Below are positions 1-8,736 of a stretch of DNA of 64,000 nucleotides, piece by piece. The stretch lies in the NCBI RefSeq assembly GCF_002749975.1, contig NZ_PEIG01000004.1, forward strand, positions 339,212 through 403,211. The letters run 5' to 3'. The first letter of the stretch is position 1. Every line of letters begins with the position of its first letter. Source of the DNA: Gloeocapsopsis sp. IPPAS B-1203 (GTDB lineage: Bacteria; Cyanobacteriota; Cyanobacteriia; Cyanobacteriales; Chroococcidiopsidaceae). Position numbers and translations under genes: made by a program. The notes beneath the pieces are model-generated. The model was not told where the DNA came from and did not search any database. It saw only the letters and a program-made list of their open reading frames with translations.

Positions 1-186
1 TAAATCGAGCGCCATGTCAACTAAACTTTGGAGCATTGTTTCCGGCTGATTGACTAGCTGCCGTGCTAAGGTATGCATTGCCTGATTTTCCGCCTGCCAG
101 TTGGGGGGACGGGGCGAACGCCTTGACAACTCCTCGGTAATCAAAACATCGTCTAATGTGACAGTTTCAGGTTGTGGTCGTTGCAT
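1..186 (-). CDS. N-terminal part of a GAF/sensor-type signalling protein (runs off window)
   Basis: An open reading frame starts with ATG at 186 and runs without a stop to the first base of the window, giving 62 codons. The peptide begins MQRPQPETVTLDDVLIT and continues with NWQAENQAMHTLARQL. From memory this resembles the short helical leader before the GAF domain of cyanobacterial GAF histidine kinases or light/redox sensors. The domain itself lies outside the window, so the function is inferred. It is transcribed away from xisI, with a spacer of about 90 bases. Confidence 0.65.
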   Translation of the reverse strand, partial: MQRPQPETVTLDDVLITEELSRRSPRPPNWQAENQAMHTLARQLVNQPETMLQSLVDMALDL

Positions 187-279
187 AGCACTTGTCGCTC
201 CGGCTGGCAAGAATTTTATTCACTAGCGATTGAAATAATCAAAGATTCGCGTCAATATGCGAGTACCCTCAATTTGACT

Positions 280-606
280 CTATTTCCCTTGTTGTAAAGC
301 AGCAAGGCGTTCTCTAACGCTGGGCGATCGAAATCCTAAGACAATATCTTGAGGCGCAATGCCAAGCTCAATCAATTCTCGGTCGATAAAAATTTCGGTG
401 CTGTTGTGTTGAATCCAGACTTTGCCGTCAATCAGGTCGAGGTGCATAGCACAACCGTATATGCGGTAATCGCCACGCCAGCCATTATGCATTACCAGAT
501 AGCGATCGCGCTTTTCGTCAAAAATCAACTGGGCTTCCGAATCGTCAGCAGCAAAATCTTGTAGGAAACCACGCACAATTTGGCGATATTGGTTCACTCG
601 ATCCAT
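280..606 (-). CDS. xisI: XisI-type fdxN element excision controlling factor
   Basis: A 108-residue protein with the look of the XisI family: an N-terminal VNQYRQIVRGFL helix, then WIQHNSTEIFIDRELIELGI and the closing VLGFRSPSVRERL segment. In Anabaena, XisH and XisI are needed, with the recombinase XisF, for excision of the fdxN element; their biochemical role is unknown and many cyanobacteria carry several xisH/xisI pairs without any element. Here the gene overlaps the end of xisH by 13 bases, so the two are probably translationally coupled. No xisF or element ends are visible nearby. Confidence 0.88.
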   Translation of the reverse strand: MDRVNQYRQIVRGFLQDFAADDSEAQLIFDEKRDRYLVMHNGWRGDYRIYGCAMHLDLIDGKVWIQHNSTEIFIDRELIELGIAPQDIVLGFRSPSVRERLAALQQGK

Positions 607-1010
607 TGCTCAATCACCTCCCTATCTGGATTGTAAATAATCAAGCGAACGTCATAGCGGTCTATCGCTGTTTTTGCTAGCTCGAAACGCAAAAAAGTTT
701 GATGTACATCTTTAGGAACTGCTAGATAAAGAATGCGATTTGGCTCTTCTGACGCTTCCAAGGCAATGCGATAGTTCAAGAATTGACCGAGGGCGGTATG
801 AAATTCAGAAATGGCAGAACTATTAGTAAAACTTTTCACTTCAACTGCAATTTTACGTTCTGCTTTTTCGGCAGCAATCGCTTCTTCGGCGGCAAGATCA
901 ATATAAATATCAGCAATGCCATAGCGTAGGCGATAGGGGTCGTGAGTGATTATCCAACCATCTTTTTGCAACGCCAGCTTAACAGTATCGTGAAAAACGT
1001 CTTTTGCCAT
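594..1010 (-). CDS. xisH: XisH-type protein with restriction-endonuclease-like fold
   Basis: A 138-residue protein beginning MAKDVFHDTVKLALQKDGW, with the family blocks DPYRLRYG, KIAVEVKSF and SEFHTALGQFLNYR. The VEVK block is the (D/E)XK part of a PD-(D/E)XK-like nuclease core, which is how the XisH family is usually classified. It is followed by xisI with a 13-base overlap. The stop codon of the large hybrid histidine kinase lies only 9 bases upstream, so all three may share a transcript. Nuclease activity has not been shown for the family to my knowledge. Confidence 0.88.
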   Translation of the reverse strand: MAKDVFHDTVKLALQKDGWIITHDPYRLRYGIADIYIDLAAEEAIAAEKAERKIAVEVKSFTNSSAISEFHTALGQFLNYRIALEASEEPNRILYLAVPKDVHQTFLRFELAKTAIDRYDVRLIIYNPDREVIEQWIE

Positions 1011-1019
1011 CTTGCTGGC

Positions 1020-4000
1020 TCAAACTAATGGCAGCGTGACGGTAAAAGTTGCCCCGCATCCTTCGCCTTCACTCGCTACCTCGATTGTACCGTGGTGCAA
1101 TTCGACTAAGTAACGCGCGATCGCAAGTCCAATGCCGACACCTCCTGGTGAATGACGACTGGGGACTTCGGCTTGACAAAAGCAATCAAAGACATAAGGG
1201 AGAAAGTTAGGGGAAATGCCAATGCCAGTATCTTTGACTTGGATTTGAGCGTAATGGGTAATGGGTAATGGGTAATGGGTAATTGGTAATGGGTAATTGG
1301 TAATGGGTAATTGGTAATGGGTAATTGGTGATTGGTGATTTCTCTTAGCCCTTATTATTGATAAACTAATCTCTACTTGTTCTCCTGAAGGCGTAAATTT
1401 GATGGCATTAGACAACAAATTGGTGATGATTTGGTTGAGGCGATCGCCATCTCCTAAAACTGTTACTTGTGTAGTATCAGGGATCTTCTCAACCAGTTGA
1501 ATTTGCTTTACCTGAGCAGTTTGACGCAGCGTTGTCACAACTTCTTTGATCAGAGGGACAAGACTGACTGGTTGAGGCTGTAATTTTAACTTTCCAGCGA
1601 GAATGCTAGAAACATCCAACAAATCTTGCACCAATTTTGCCTCAATTGTGGCATTGCGCTCGATCGATGTTAATGCGCGAGTCATTGTGTTTTGGTCAAA
1701 AGGTTTGGCAAGTAACAAACGTGCCCAAGCAAGAATCGCTGCTAGAGGAGCGTGCAGTTCATGCGTCACAGTCATGAGAAACTGATCTTTAAAGCGGTTA
1801 GTAGATTGCGCTTGGCGCAGTCGTGACATTTGTAGTTGCGCTTCTACACGGGCAAGGAGTTCGCAAGCTGAGAAGGGCTTGATTAGGTAATCATCTGCAC
1901 CTGCTGCTAATCCTTCTATGGTCGCTTTTTCTCCTGCTCTTGCTGACAAAAGAATTATTGGAATACTTTTTGTTTGCGGGTCAGCCCGCAGCGTTTGCAG
2001 CAATTGAAATCCGTCTTTCTCCGGCATCATTACATCACTGAGAATGAGGTCGGGCGGTTGTTGTTGAATTTGTGCGAGGGCGATCGCACCATTTGCTGCT
2101 GTATCCACCTGCCATCGTTGACTCAATAACCGCTGCACATATTCGCGCATATCTGCATTGTCATCGACTAATAGAACGCGAGCCGTTTGAGAGTTTTGAG
2201 CTTTGAATTTTGAGTTTTGAGTTAAAGAGTTTGCTTCTAACTCAGAACTCAACACTGAGAACTCAACACTTGCGTCTTCAATGGGGAGCCAAAATTCTGC
2301 CTCTTGCACATAAGGTGTAGCACTGATCGCCGTTGCATTTATGGTACGAGTTGCTTTAATTTGTTCAGGAGGAAGATGGGCATATCCGGTCGGAATCGAC
2401 ACTCGAAAGCAACTGCCTTCTCCCTCTACACTGCTGACCTGAACTTTGCCACCATGCAGTTTCACCAATTCCTGCACTAGCGATAAGCCAATTCCCGATC
2501 CTTCAAATGTGCGTCCCTGTGCCCCTTTCACTCGGTGGAACCGCTCAAACAAATGGGGAATTTCTGCTGCTGGAATACCAATACCCGTGTCTTTTACCGC
2601 TAGCTCAACCTGATGATCGACTTGAGCAAGGCGAACGGTAATCTCACCTGTAAATGTGAACTTGAAAGCGTTTGAAAGCAGATTAAAGACAATCTTTTCC
2701 CACATCTGGCGATCGACATAGATTGGCTCAGTTAAAGGAGGACAATCGACCACCAAGCGCAATTTCGCCTTCTCGATCGCTGAGCGAAACACCGAAGCTA
2801 GTTCAGCCGTAAACGTTGCCAGATCGGTCGGTTCGTAAACTGCGGATAAGCGATCGCTCTCAATCCGTGAGAAATCTAACAGCGTGTTCACGAGCTTGAG
2901 TAGACGCAAACCATTGCGCTGCATGATTTCGAGCCGTTGCTGTTGAGGAGGGGGTAATGGATTATCTTGATCTGCCAAAGCATCCTCAGCAGGACCCAGC
3001 ATTAAGGTGAGTGGTGTGCGAAATTCATGGCTAACGTTGCTAAAGAAAGCTGTTTTGGCGCGATCGAGTTCTGCTAATGCCTCCGCCCGTTTACGCTCCT
3101 CCTCGTAGCTGCGAACCGTTGCAATGGAACTTTCAACTTGTTGAGCCACCAGTTCGAGAAATGAGCGGTATTCGGAATTGAACGGCAGGCGGGGGCTGAT
3201 TCCGGCAACCAGCAGACATTCCACCTGTTCCTTGTTGCCCGATAGGATCGGGAGAATGAAAGCAGAATGAGGATTTTCTGCCCACGGTCCTCCTGGTAAT
3301 GCACAGACGCGATCGACTACATCGGTCATCAGTTGTGGTTCACGGCTCTGGAACACCTCAGCCAGCCGCCACTTTGAATCATTCGAGGACAGCGCAATCG
3401 TTGGGGGTGCAGCGGCACTGTCTGGGGTTAGCCCACTTGCAGCCACCAGTTCTGCTAAATTGCCCTGGAAATTGACCTGATAGAACAAGGCAAAGGGAAT
3501 ATCGTAGGGGTTGAGCGTATCAGCGGCGGCGAGACAGGCGGACTGTAGTGTTTTTGCCCCACTAACCGCCGTGGCTAACTCTCGCAGCATTGTCAAGCGA
3601 CGTTGACTAATTACTTGCTGGGTGGTTTCAGTTATGGTAGCGAATATCCCCCTGCTCTTGCCCGTCTCATCGCGCGCAGAGCTATAGCAGTAGGTGAAAT
3701 AGGCTTCCTCCAGGTAGCTAAAGCGCAAGACGAGCTGAGGTTGATCTTTCACAAAGAAGGCTTCACCCGTGTTTCTGACACCCTCACACATCGACGAAAA
3801 CTGGTCATCCCACACTTCTGTCCACGTCTCGCGGAGGGGTTGTCCCAGGGCATGAGGGTGATATGCCCCATAGATGGGAATTAGGGCATCGTTGTAAAAC
3901 TGGATGTAGTCCTCTCCCCAGTAAATGGCTTGGGGAAAGCGCGATGCTAGTATTGTGCTTACGAGAGTCTTCAGGGTTGGCGACCAGTTCTCGACTGGAC

Positions 4001-4106
4001 CTAGGGAAGTGTTCGACCAATCGTGCGATCGCATCAATGCTGCCATCTCGCTACCACCTGCAAAAATCGTTTCAGTGGATCGACTGGTTCCGAGTTCAGG
4101 CATCAT
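1020..4106 (-). CDS. hybrid histidine kinase (PAS-GAF-HisKA-HATPase-REC-HisKA-HATPase)
   Basis: A 1028-residue soluble hybrid kinase. A PAS-like N-terminus (to about residue 165) precedes a GAF domain (about 170-335). The first HisKA has SHEFRTPL with the phospho-His near 359, and its HATPase shows VKDTGIGIP. A receiver domain follows with phospho-Asp near 690 in LSDVMMP. A second HisKA has THELHAPL near 783 (the Arg usually seen is replaced by His), and a second HATPase has VKDTGIGIS and GVGIGLAIAR. Two stretches are low-complexity and read through intergenic-type DNA repeats: residues about 612-640 (linker before REC) and 921-952 (inside the second HATPase). It lies just upstream of xisH. 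The start is ATG at 4106, or the next codon, also ATG. The signal sensed is unknown. Confidence 0.9.
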   Translation of the reverse strand: MMPELGTSRSTETIFAGGSEMAALMRSHDWSNTSLGPVENWSPTLKTLVSTILASRFPQAIYWGEDYIQFYNDALIPIYGAYHPHALGQPLRETWTEVWDDQFSSMCEGVRNTGEAFFVKDQPQLVLRFSYLEEAYFTYCYSSARDETGKSRGIFATITETTQQVISQRRLTMLRELATAVSGAKTLQSACLAAADTLNPYDIPFALFYQVNFQGNLAELVAASGLTPDSAAAPPTIALSSNDSKWRLAEVFQSREPQLMTDVVDRVCALPGGPWAENPHSAFILPILSGNKEQVECLLVAGISPRLPFNSEYRSFLELVAQQVESSIATVRSYEEERKRAEALAELDRAKTAFFSNVSHEFRTPLTLMLGPAEDALADQDNPLPPPQQQRLEIMQRNGLRLLKLVNTLLDFSRIESDRLSAVYEPTDLATFTAELASVFRSAIEKAKLRLVVDCPPLTEPIYVDRQMWEKIVFNLLSNAFKFTFTGEITVRLAQVDHQVELAVKDTGIGIPAAEIPHLFERFHRVKGAQGRTFEGSGIGLSLVQELVKLHGGKVQVSSVEGEGSCFRVSIPTGYAHLPPEQIKATRTINATAISATPYVQEAEFWLPIEDASVEFSVLSSELEANSLTQNSKFKAQNSQTARVLLVDDNADMREYVQRLLSQRWQVDTAANGAIALAQIQQQPPDLILSDVMMPEKDGFQLLQTLRADPQTKSIPIILLSARAGEKATIEGLAAGADDYLIKPFSACELLARVEAQLQMSRLRQAQSTNRFKDQFLMTVTHELHAPLAAILAWARLLLAKPFDQNTMTRALTSIERNATIEAKLVQDLLDVSSILAGKLKLQPQPVSLVPLIKEVVTTLRQTAQVKQIQLVEKIPDTTQVTVLGDGDRLNQIITNLLSNAIKFTPSGEQVEISLSIIRAKRNHQSPITHYQLPITNYPLPITHYPLPITHYAQIQVKDTGIGISPNFLPYVFDCFCQAEVPSRHSPGGVGIGLAIARYLVELHHGTIEVASEGEGCGATFTVTLPLV
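1250..1345. repeat. heptanucleotide array absorbed into a kinase gene
   Basis: About thirteen tandem units of GGTAATG/GGTAATT type on the plus strand. The same motif family forms arrays between genes near 8426 and 53140. Since 7 bases times 3 gives 21, the array translates on the minus strand into a heptapeptide repeat of the form PITHYPL. It stays open and in frame inside the second HATPase domain of the hybrid kinase. Confidence 0.9.
2187..2270. repeat. GAGTTTTGA-type short repeat inside the kinase linker
   Basis: The plus strand reads GAGTTTTGAGCTTTGAATTT and then AACTCAGAACTCAACACT-type units. The same vocabulary forms a spacer repeat at 4139-4198 and a large nested block at 55823-55988. 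Here it is translated in frame as a Ser/Asn/Gln-rich linker between the first HATPase and the receiver domain. Confidence 0.75.
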
Positions 4107-4138
4107 CGTTATACCTCGTCCTCAACAATGGAGAAATA

Positions 4139-4198
4139 GAGAGTTTTGAATTTTGAATTGAAGAAAATAACTCATAACTCAAAACTCATAACTCACCC
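4139..4198. repeat. GAGTTTTGAA / AACTCATAACTC spacer repeat
   Basis: The spacer between the kinase and the PAS response regulator holds GAGTTTTGAATTTTGAATTG followed by ACTCATAACTCAAAACTCAT. The two halves are roughly inverted, so a weak hairpin is possible. No promoter can be told apart from the repeat. Confidence 0.7.
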
Positions 4199-4215
4199 CT
4201 CACAGCAAAACGGTA

Positions 4216-5253
4216 TCAGAACTTTCTGCCTGCTAGTTGAGCTACCATTTCAATTAACTCACTAGGTTGAGCTAGCTTGTGTAAATGCGATTCAAATCCT
4301 GCTGCCAGTGCTTTGTCGCGATCTTCTCCAAGATAAGCCGTTAGTGCTGCTGCCGGAATATGCCATCCTTGAAGAGCCTCCATTTCTCTTACTTTACGAA
4401 TCAAGCTGTATCCATCTTCATCCGGCATCCGAATGTCGCTCACTAAAACATCTGGATGAAATTGTTCTAGTACCTCCAATGCTGCTGCTGTGCTGGCAAC
4501 TGCTGTCACACAAATTCCATGCGACTCCAGAACAGCGCTGATAAATTCCCGTGCATCAGCTTCGTCCTCTACCACAAGAACCTGTAATCCGTCAAGTAAT
4601 TTTGGGACTACCATTGGAGGAGTCTGTATGACTATTTGTAGTTCCTCATTAAGTTGATTAACTTGTTTGTACTCACTAATGTCATGCACGCTGATATGTA
4701 ATGCTGCGATTACACCAAAACGATCGCGAGTGCTTGCTACTTTTAATTGAGCTAAGAATGGTTCGCCATATCTTGGGCAGAGGTTTGTTTCCCAACTTTG
4801 TATATTACTTTGAGACAAATGGTTGAGAAAAGTACGAAACGCAGGGCGATCGCTTGGGGCGACAAACACAGCCAATGGTTTACGGATCAGATATGCTTGT
4901 GGGACATTGAGTAAAGAGGCGATCGCTGAATTGGCTTCTAAAATTAATCCAGTAGCATCGGTGACTAAATAAGCGTCTGGGCAAAACTGGAACAAATTGT
5001 AATAATGCTTACGTTCTGCATAAACTTGTTGATTTTGTTGAAGCAACTGATCTTCAACTACATCTAATGCTTCCAAACTCGTTCGCATTTCCTCTTGTAG
5101 CAACTGAAGATTTGCTATAGCAGCAGACATATTCTCCAAAACTTCCAGAACTTGTTGCTGTTGCGGTGAGGATAACTGCATGACATAATCAAGCAGCACT
5201 GCCATCTGCTGATGAAATTCTTGCACGTACTGTCTAAACTGCTCGTCACTCAT
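4216..5253 (-). CDS. PAS domain-containing response regulator
   Basis: A 345-residue protein. The N-terminal part (to about 85) is a Gln-rich helical, probably coiled-coil segment. A PAS domain follows (about 88-195; YNLFQFCPDAYLVTDATG and VHDISEYK), then a C-terminal receiver domain (about 222-340) with VLVVEDE and the phospho-acceptor Asp near 273 in VSDIRMPDEDGY. There is no DNA-binding output or kinase core, so it probably works by protein contacts, most simply with the hybrid kinase next to it. A 109-base repeat-containing spacer separates the two. The stop-proximal region is normal and no truncation is seen. Confidence 0.88.
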   Translation of the reverse strand: MSDEQFRQYVQEFHQQMAVLLDYVMQLSSPQQQQVLEVLENMSAAIANLQLLQEEMRTSLEALDVVEDQLLQQNQQVYAERKHYYNLFQFCPDAYLVTDATGLILEANSAIASLLNVPQAYLIRKPLAVFVAPSDRPAFRTFLNHLSQSNIQSWETNLCPRYGEPFLAQLKVASTRDRFGVIAALHISVHDISEYKQVNQLNEELQIVIQTPPMVVPKLLDGLQVLVVEDEADAREFISAVLESHGICVTAVASTAAALEVLEQFHPDVLVSDIRMPDEDGYSLIRKVREMEALQGWHIPAAALTAYLGEDRDKALAAGFESHLHKLAQPSELIEMVAQLAGRKF

Positions 5254-5301
5254 ATGATGTCTGATGCTGCCTATCCACTGGCTGCTATAATTTCTAGTTT
5301 A

Positions 5302-5420
5302 TTGACACTCCCCCGACTCCACTGTCGTTAAAGTCAGGGGATTCTTCATTCATCCAGTCCACTTATCTGCTAGATTCTCACCTAGCAAACAGAGGTTGGT
5401 CTGTCCTGAAGCGTTAATTC
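5302..5420 (-). ncRNA. predicted omega (reRNA) guide RNA of the TnpB element
   Basis: In this family the guide scaffold overlaps the 3' end of tnpB and continues to the right end of the element, with the guide taken from the flanking DNA. Here the 3' end of the gene and its downstream hairpin (5310-5340) fit that layout. The guide would begin after GTGTCAA and read TAAACTAGAAATTATAGCAG on the minus strand. The 5' limit of the RNA is a guess; the position is inferred from family architecture. Confidence 0.5.
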
Positions 5421-6654
5421 CCGTTTGCCCAACGGTACTCGAATTCAAAACAATGCCTGCTATGTTCAATCCTTTAACCAAGATGTTCACAGCAGCGTTT
5501 TCGTCTCTGTCAATAACTAGCTGGCACTTAGAATTAGGGCAAATATGGGTACGCACAGATAAAGTCTTCTTTACCCTCGTACCGCAGCCCGAACAATCTT
5601 GACTAGTATATTGTGGTGGTACTGCTACGACAGGACGTTTATATAGCATCCCGTAGCGTTCTATCCAACCAGTAAACTGAGTCCAAGCGGCATCTGATAT
5701 TGACTTTGACAGTTTGCGGTTTTTGACTAATTTTTTGACATTCAACTTCTCATACGCAATGAAATTGCTAGATTCCAATAACGCCTTTGCCGTCTTTACT
5801 ACAAAGTCTTTACGCCTGCGTTGTACCGTTAAATGTTTTTTACCCAACCGCTTACACGCTTTTTTGTAATTATTTGACTGTTTGACCTTTTCTCCTTTCT
5901 TTTTGGGTTTGCGAAACTTGCTTGAAACACGACGTTGTACTCTTTTTAAAGCTCTCTCGGCTTTCCTTAAATATCTTGGGTTCTCTATCGAAGAGCCGTC
6001 ACTAGCTGTATAAAACTTGGACAAGCCGACATCAATCCCTAAGCACTTTCCCGTCGTCGGGTTAATACTTATATTTCGCTCTACAGCTACGCAAAATTGA
6101 CAATAATAACCATCGCTGCGACGAACAATCCTGACTCGCTTAATTGCCTTTAAATGGTAAAAGTTCAAATCGTAGCTTCCTACTAACTTGAACGTCCCTG
6201 CTTTGAATTTATCGGTAAAAGTAATTCGTTTTCTATCAGGACTTAGTTTCCAACCAGCAACTTTATATTCGACTGAGCGATTATTCTTTTGAAACTTAGG
6301 GAAACCAATATTTCCAGGTATTTTAGCTTTGCAATTCTCATAGTAACGACGAATTGCAGACATCGCTCTTTCTGACGCTGCTTGTGCGCTTGATGATTCT
6401 AACTTTCCTGCCCATTCCCATTCTGGATTATGTCTAACTCTAGTTGCTTCGGCGTTGACTTCGGATAGTTTAACCGCTCGACCCTGTCCGAATGCATTCG
6501 GGCAGGAACGCGTGCGGTCGCCTTCCGCGACTTTATATCCATCCATCCAAAACCCAAGGCATTTATTCCGCACAAACTGAAAAGTCCGAATCATCTCATC
6601 GACGATTCGGTATTGAATTTCTTTTCCTTTCAATTTGAATTCTAGAGTTATCAT
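5350..6654 (-). CDS. tnpB: TnpB RNA-guided nuclease of IS200/IS605 family
   Basis: A 434-residue protein of full length for TnpB, the ancestor group of Cas12. The RuvC-like triad is intact: Asp208 in LGIDVGLSKF, Glu302 in FIAYEKL, and the closing IDRDENAA block (Asp382/384). The zinc finger is present as CSGCG followed by CPNSKC. The start MITLEFKLKGKEIQYRI matches the usual N-terminus. TnpB proteins of this family cleave DNA next to a transposon-associated motif using an RNA from the element's 3' end. Being complete in all these features, the gene is probably active or only recently inserted. It sits between a response regulator gene and a decayed cheR gene. Confidence 0.92.
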   Translation of the reverse strand: MITLEFKLKGKEIQYRIVDEMIRTFQFVRNKCLGFWMDGYKVAEGDRTRSCPNAFGQGRAVKLSEVNAEATRVRHNPEWEWAGKLESSSAQAASERAMSAIRRYYENCKAKIPGNIGFPKFQKNNRSVEYKVAGWKLSPDRKRITFTDKFKAGTFKLVGSYDLNFYHLKAIKRVRIVRRSDGYYCQFCVAVERNISINPTTGKCLGIDVGLSKFYTASDGSSIENPRYLRKAERALKRVQRRVSSKFRKPKKKGEKVKQSNNYKKACKRLGKKHLTVQRRRKDFVVKTAKALLESSNFIAYEKLNVKKLVKNRKLSKSISDAAWTQFTGWIERYGMLYKRPVVAVPPQYTSQDCSGCGTRVKKTLSVRTHICPNSKCQLVIDRDENAAVNILVKGLNIAGIVLNSSTVGQTGINASGQTNLCLLGENLADKWTG

Positions 6655-6831
6655 ATATTTTATGATACCCTAGTTCTCACAGGTGGTTGATCTGTGTGAC
6701 GGCGGTTAAAACTGCTGCGTTGCGTTTCCTCCCCCAATTGAAAGATGAGGGCGTATCATAGCTTCCGTCCCATTCGGTGAAATATTTGATAAACGATTCG
6801 TAATTTGTCATTAATTTAGCTAAATGAGAGA

Positions 6832-8231
6832 CTACGAATTACTAAACTGCGTCTTTTGGTATACAGATGCTAACTCGTGTTGAGTGCATTCGAGTTCAAC
6901 ACAAGTACTCTTTAGTGCAACTTTTGTTTGCTCAAGTGTTTCAGAAACTTTACTTAATTGTGCAATTGTGTCTTCAAGTTCTGCTGCTTGTGAGATGCGA
7001 TCGCTAACATCAATAAATGTCAAATTGACTCCCAATAGATGTTTGTTATGGTTGAAGACGGGGGCGATAGTAATGTCTAAGTATTTTATGCCGTCTGCAA
7101 CGATCCACTCAACATTCTTCAAAGTAACTGGACGGCGATCGCGGTATATTGATTTCATTGCCGCACACTTACCTACCAACTTTCCTGGTTCTAGTTCTTT
7201 AAAAGAACGCTGCCAATCGTCTAAGGTTAATTTGAATAAGACATTTGCTTGCATATTGACCATGACTAGGCGATCGTTTAAATCTACTGCTAGTTGAGCA
7301 AAAGGGCTTGTTTCGTACGCCGTCTGCCAAATGTAGCTTTGATTTGCTACTGTATCGAGTGCTTGATTCTTACCTGACTTGGGTGTAATTAAGAGGTGAT
7401 CTCTCAACTCCAAGTTTAATCCTTTATTATAAATTTGATGCTTTAAGTTGACTGGGGTGAAAACTTGTCTGCGGGTGGCTAATGATTCTGCTTTACCCAA
7501 GAACAGAAAACCACTATCTTTTAGAGCAAAATGAAAGCGCACTAGAAGACTTGCTTGAGTTTCTGGATTGAAATACATATAAGGCATTACGGCACGCTAG
7601 TAAATCAATCTTAGACATTGGTGCATCTTCAGCTAAATTGTGATGACCAATAACAACTATACGGCGTAGCTTGTGGTGAAAAACATAGCCTTGTGGTGTT
7701 TGCTCAAAGTATTTCTCGCGTAAATTGGAGGGAATTTCTGCTACTTCTGTAGCACTGTATGTGGCAAGACGTGCTTGTTTTATGGCAGCTTTATCTATAT
7801 CCGTTGCATAGAACTGAACTCGCTGTAAGCACGATTCAATACCTAAAGCTTCGGCAAACAATATAACTAGGCTATACACTTCTTGCCCAGAAGCACAAGC
7901 CGCACTCCATACTCGAATTGATTCATCGGGCTGTTTATTAGCTATCATCTTAAAAATAATGTCGCTTGCTAGATATTCCCAAGCATCGCGATCGCGAAAA
8001 AAACAGGTGACATTAATTAAAACATCGTTCAAAAGAGCTAAATACTCCTCAGAATGACTTTGCAAATACTGCAAGTAGAATTGATAATTCGTAACATTAA
8101 TGTTGTGCATGCGATGAGCAAACCGCCGCTGCAAGGTAGGATGCTTATAGCCTAGTCAAGTCACAACCTCGGTTATTTTTGAGGTAGTCTAACAAAGCTG
8201 CAAATTCGCGCTCATTTTGGGGCTGGTTCAT
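6832..8231 (-). pseudogene. CheR-type methyltransferase with PAS domain, two frameshifts
   Basis: The intact ancestor would start at ATG 8231 (MNQPQNEREFAALLDYLKNN) and end at 6832. The first frameshift is near 8149-8154: the reading passes CDLT, then an extra base separates it from GYKHPTLQRRFAHRMH, and the original frame stops at 8145. The second is near 7577-7583: LLACRNAL must shift by one base to continue as MYFNPETQASLLVRFHFAL. In between are the SAM-binding blocks VWSAACASGQEVYSL and FYATDIDKAAI. A PAS domain (about 7310 to 7000) and a helical tail follow. CheR methylates chemoreceptor glutamates, and cyanobacterial CheR-PAS proteins are often hybrid signalling parts. Two single-base insertions could be decay or assembly errors. 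Confidence 0.85.
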
Positions 8232-8736
8232 CTGCAGTTAAATCAAGCAGTTCTTAAGTACGAACATTTAAACGACAAATTACACCTATGCAATTCTGAT
8301 AAAATTTCGTGTTTATTTCATCTACTAAATGAAATAAACTAAGCTATGTTAAGCAATCTGCTAAATTTATTCAGCAAGATAGATACCTTGTAAGTAAGTG
8401 GGTGCAAATAAACGTAATTAAAAGGTTGGTAACTGGTCATTGGTCATTGGTAATTGGTAACTGGTAACTGGATAATTGAGAAAATACTTATTAAGAATCA
8501 CCCATTACCCATTACCTATTACCGACTTTAACAAGTGTAATATTTAATTATGTCCACCTACTTATAACTTTTTCCAGCTTAGTCATTATTTAAGTATATC
8601 TTAATCTTTTTTCTCATTCTTTCATTGCTTTGAGTCAACAATGCACAGATTTTTATCTGGAAGGCTTCTATTTTTCATTAATGATTTTTCTTAATGAATT
8701 GTGATTTACTGCAACTCTTTCTAAAATTGGGATAAA
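8232..8736. repeat. gene-free spacer with inverted heptamer arrays
   Basis: The spacer between the cheR remnant and traX has no gene that I can support. At 8426-8470 GGTAACT/GGTCATT/GGTAATT-type heptamers run in one direction. At 8497-8523 CCCATTA/CCTATTA units run in the opposite sense, so the two arms can fold into an imperfect hairpin of about 100 bases. The rest is AT-rich and unremarkable. Confidence 0.7.

Larger units (their letters stand above)
5302..6760 (-). mobile_element. IS200/IS605-family element carrying only tnpB
   Basis: The tnpB gene is flanked by the expected subterminal structures. On its 3' side a 9-bp imperfect hairpin (5310-5318 with 5332-5340) is followed on the minus strand by GTGTCAA, a common right end of such elements, placing the boundary near 5302. 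On the 5' side the 8-bp motif TATGATAC at 6661-6668 is inverted at 6753-6760 and encloses a possible left-end structure. The exact left boundary is uncertain. No TnpA (Y1 transposase) gene is present, so the copy would need TnpA from elsewhere to move. Confidence 0.75.

Noticed and set aside
280..1010. A programmed DNA element excised by XisF
   Set aside because: xisH and xisI are present but there is no xisF recombinase, no element borders and no interrupted gene in view.
1250..1345. Tandem repeats as a CRISPR array
   Set aside because: Units of seven bases without spacers of regular length; these are heptanucleotide repeats, and no cas genes are present. The same holds for 8426, 36455 and 53140.
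3863..4156. Plus-strand open frames of 74-97 codons opposite the histidine kinase start
   Set aside because: They lie antisense to clear PAS coding sequence and show no protein character; the same applies to similar antisense frames opposite murG, the PAL gene and the kds genes.
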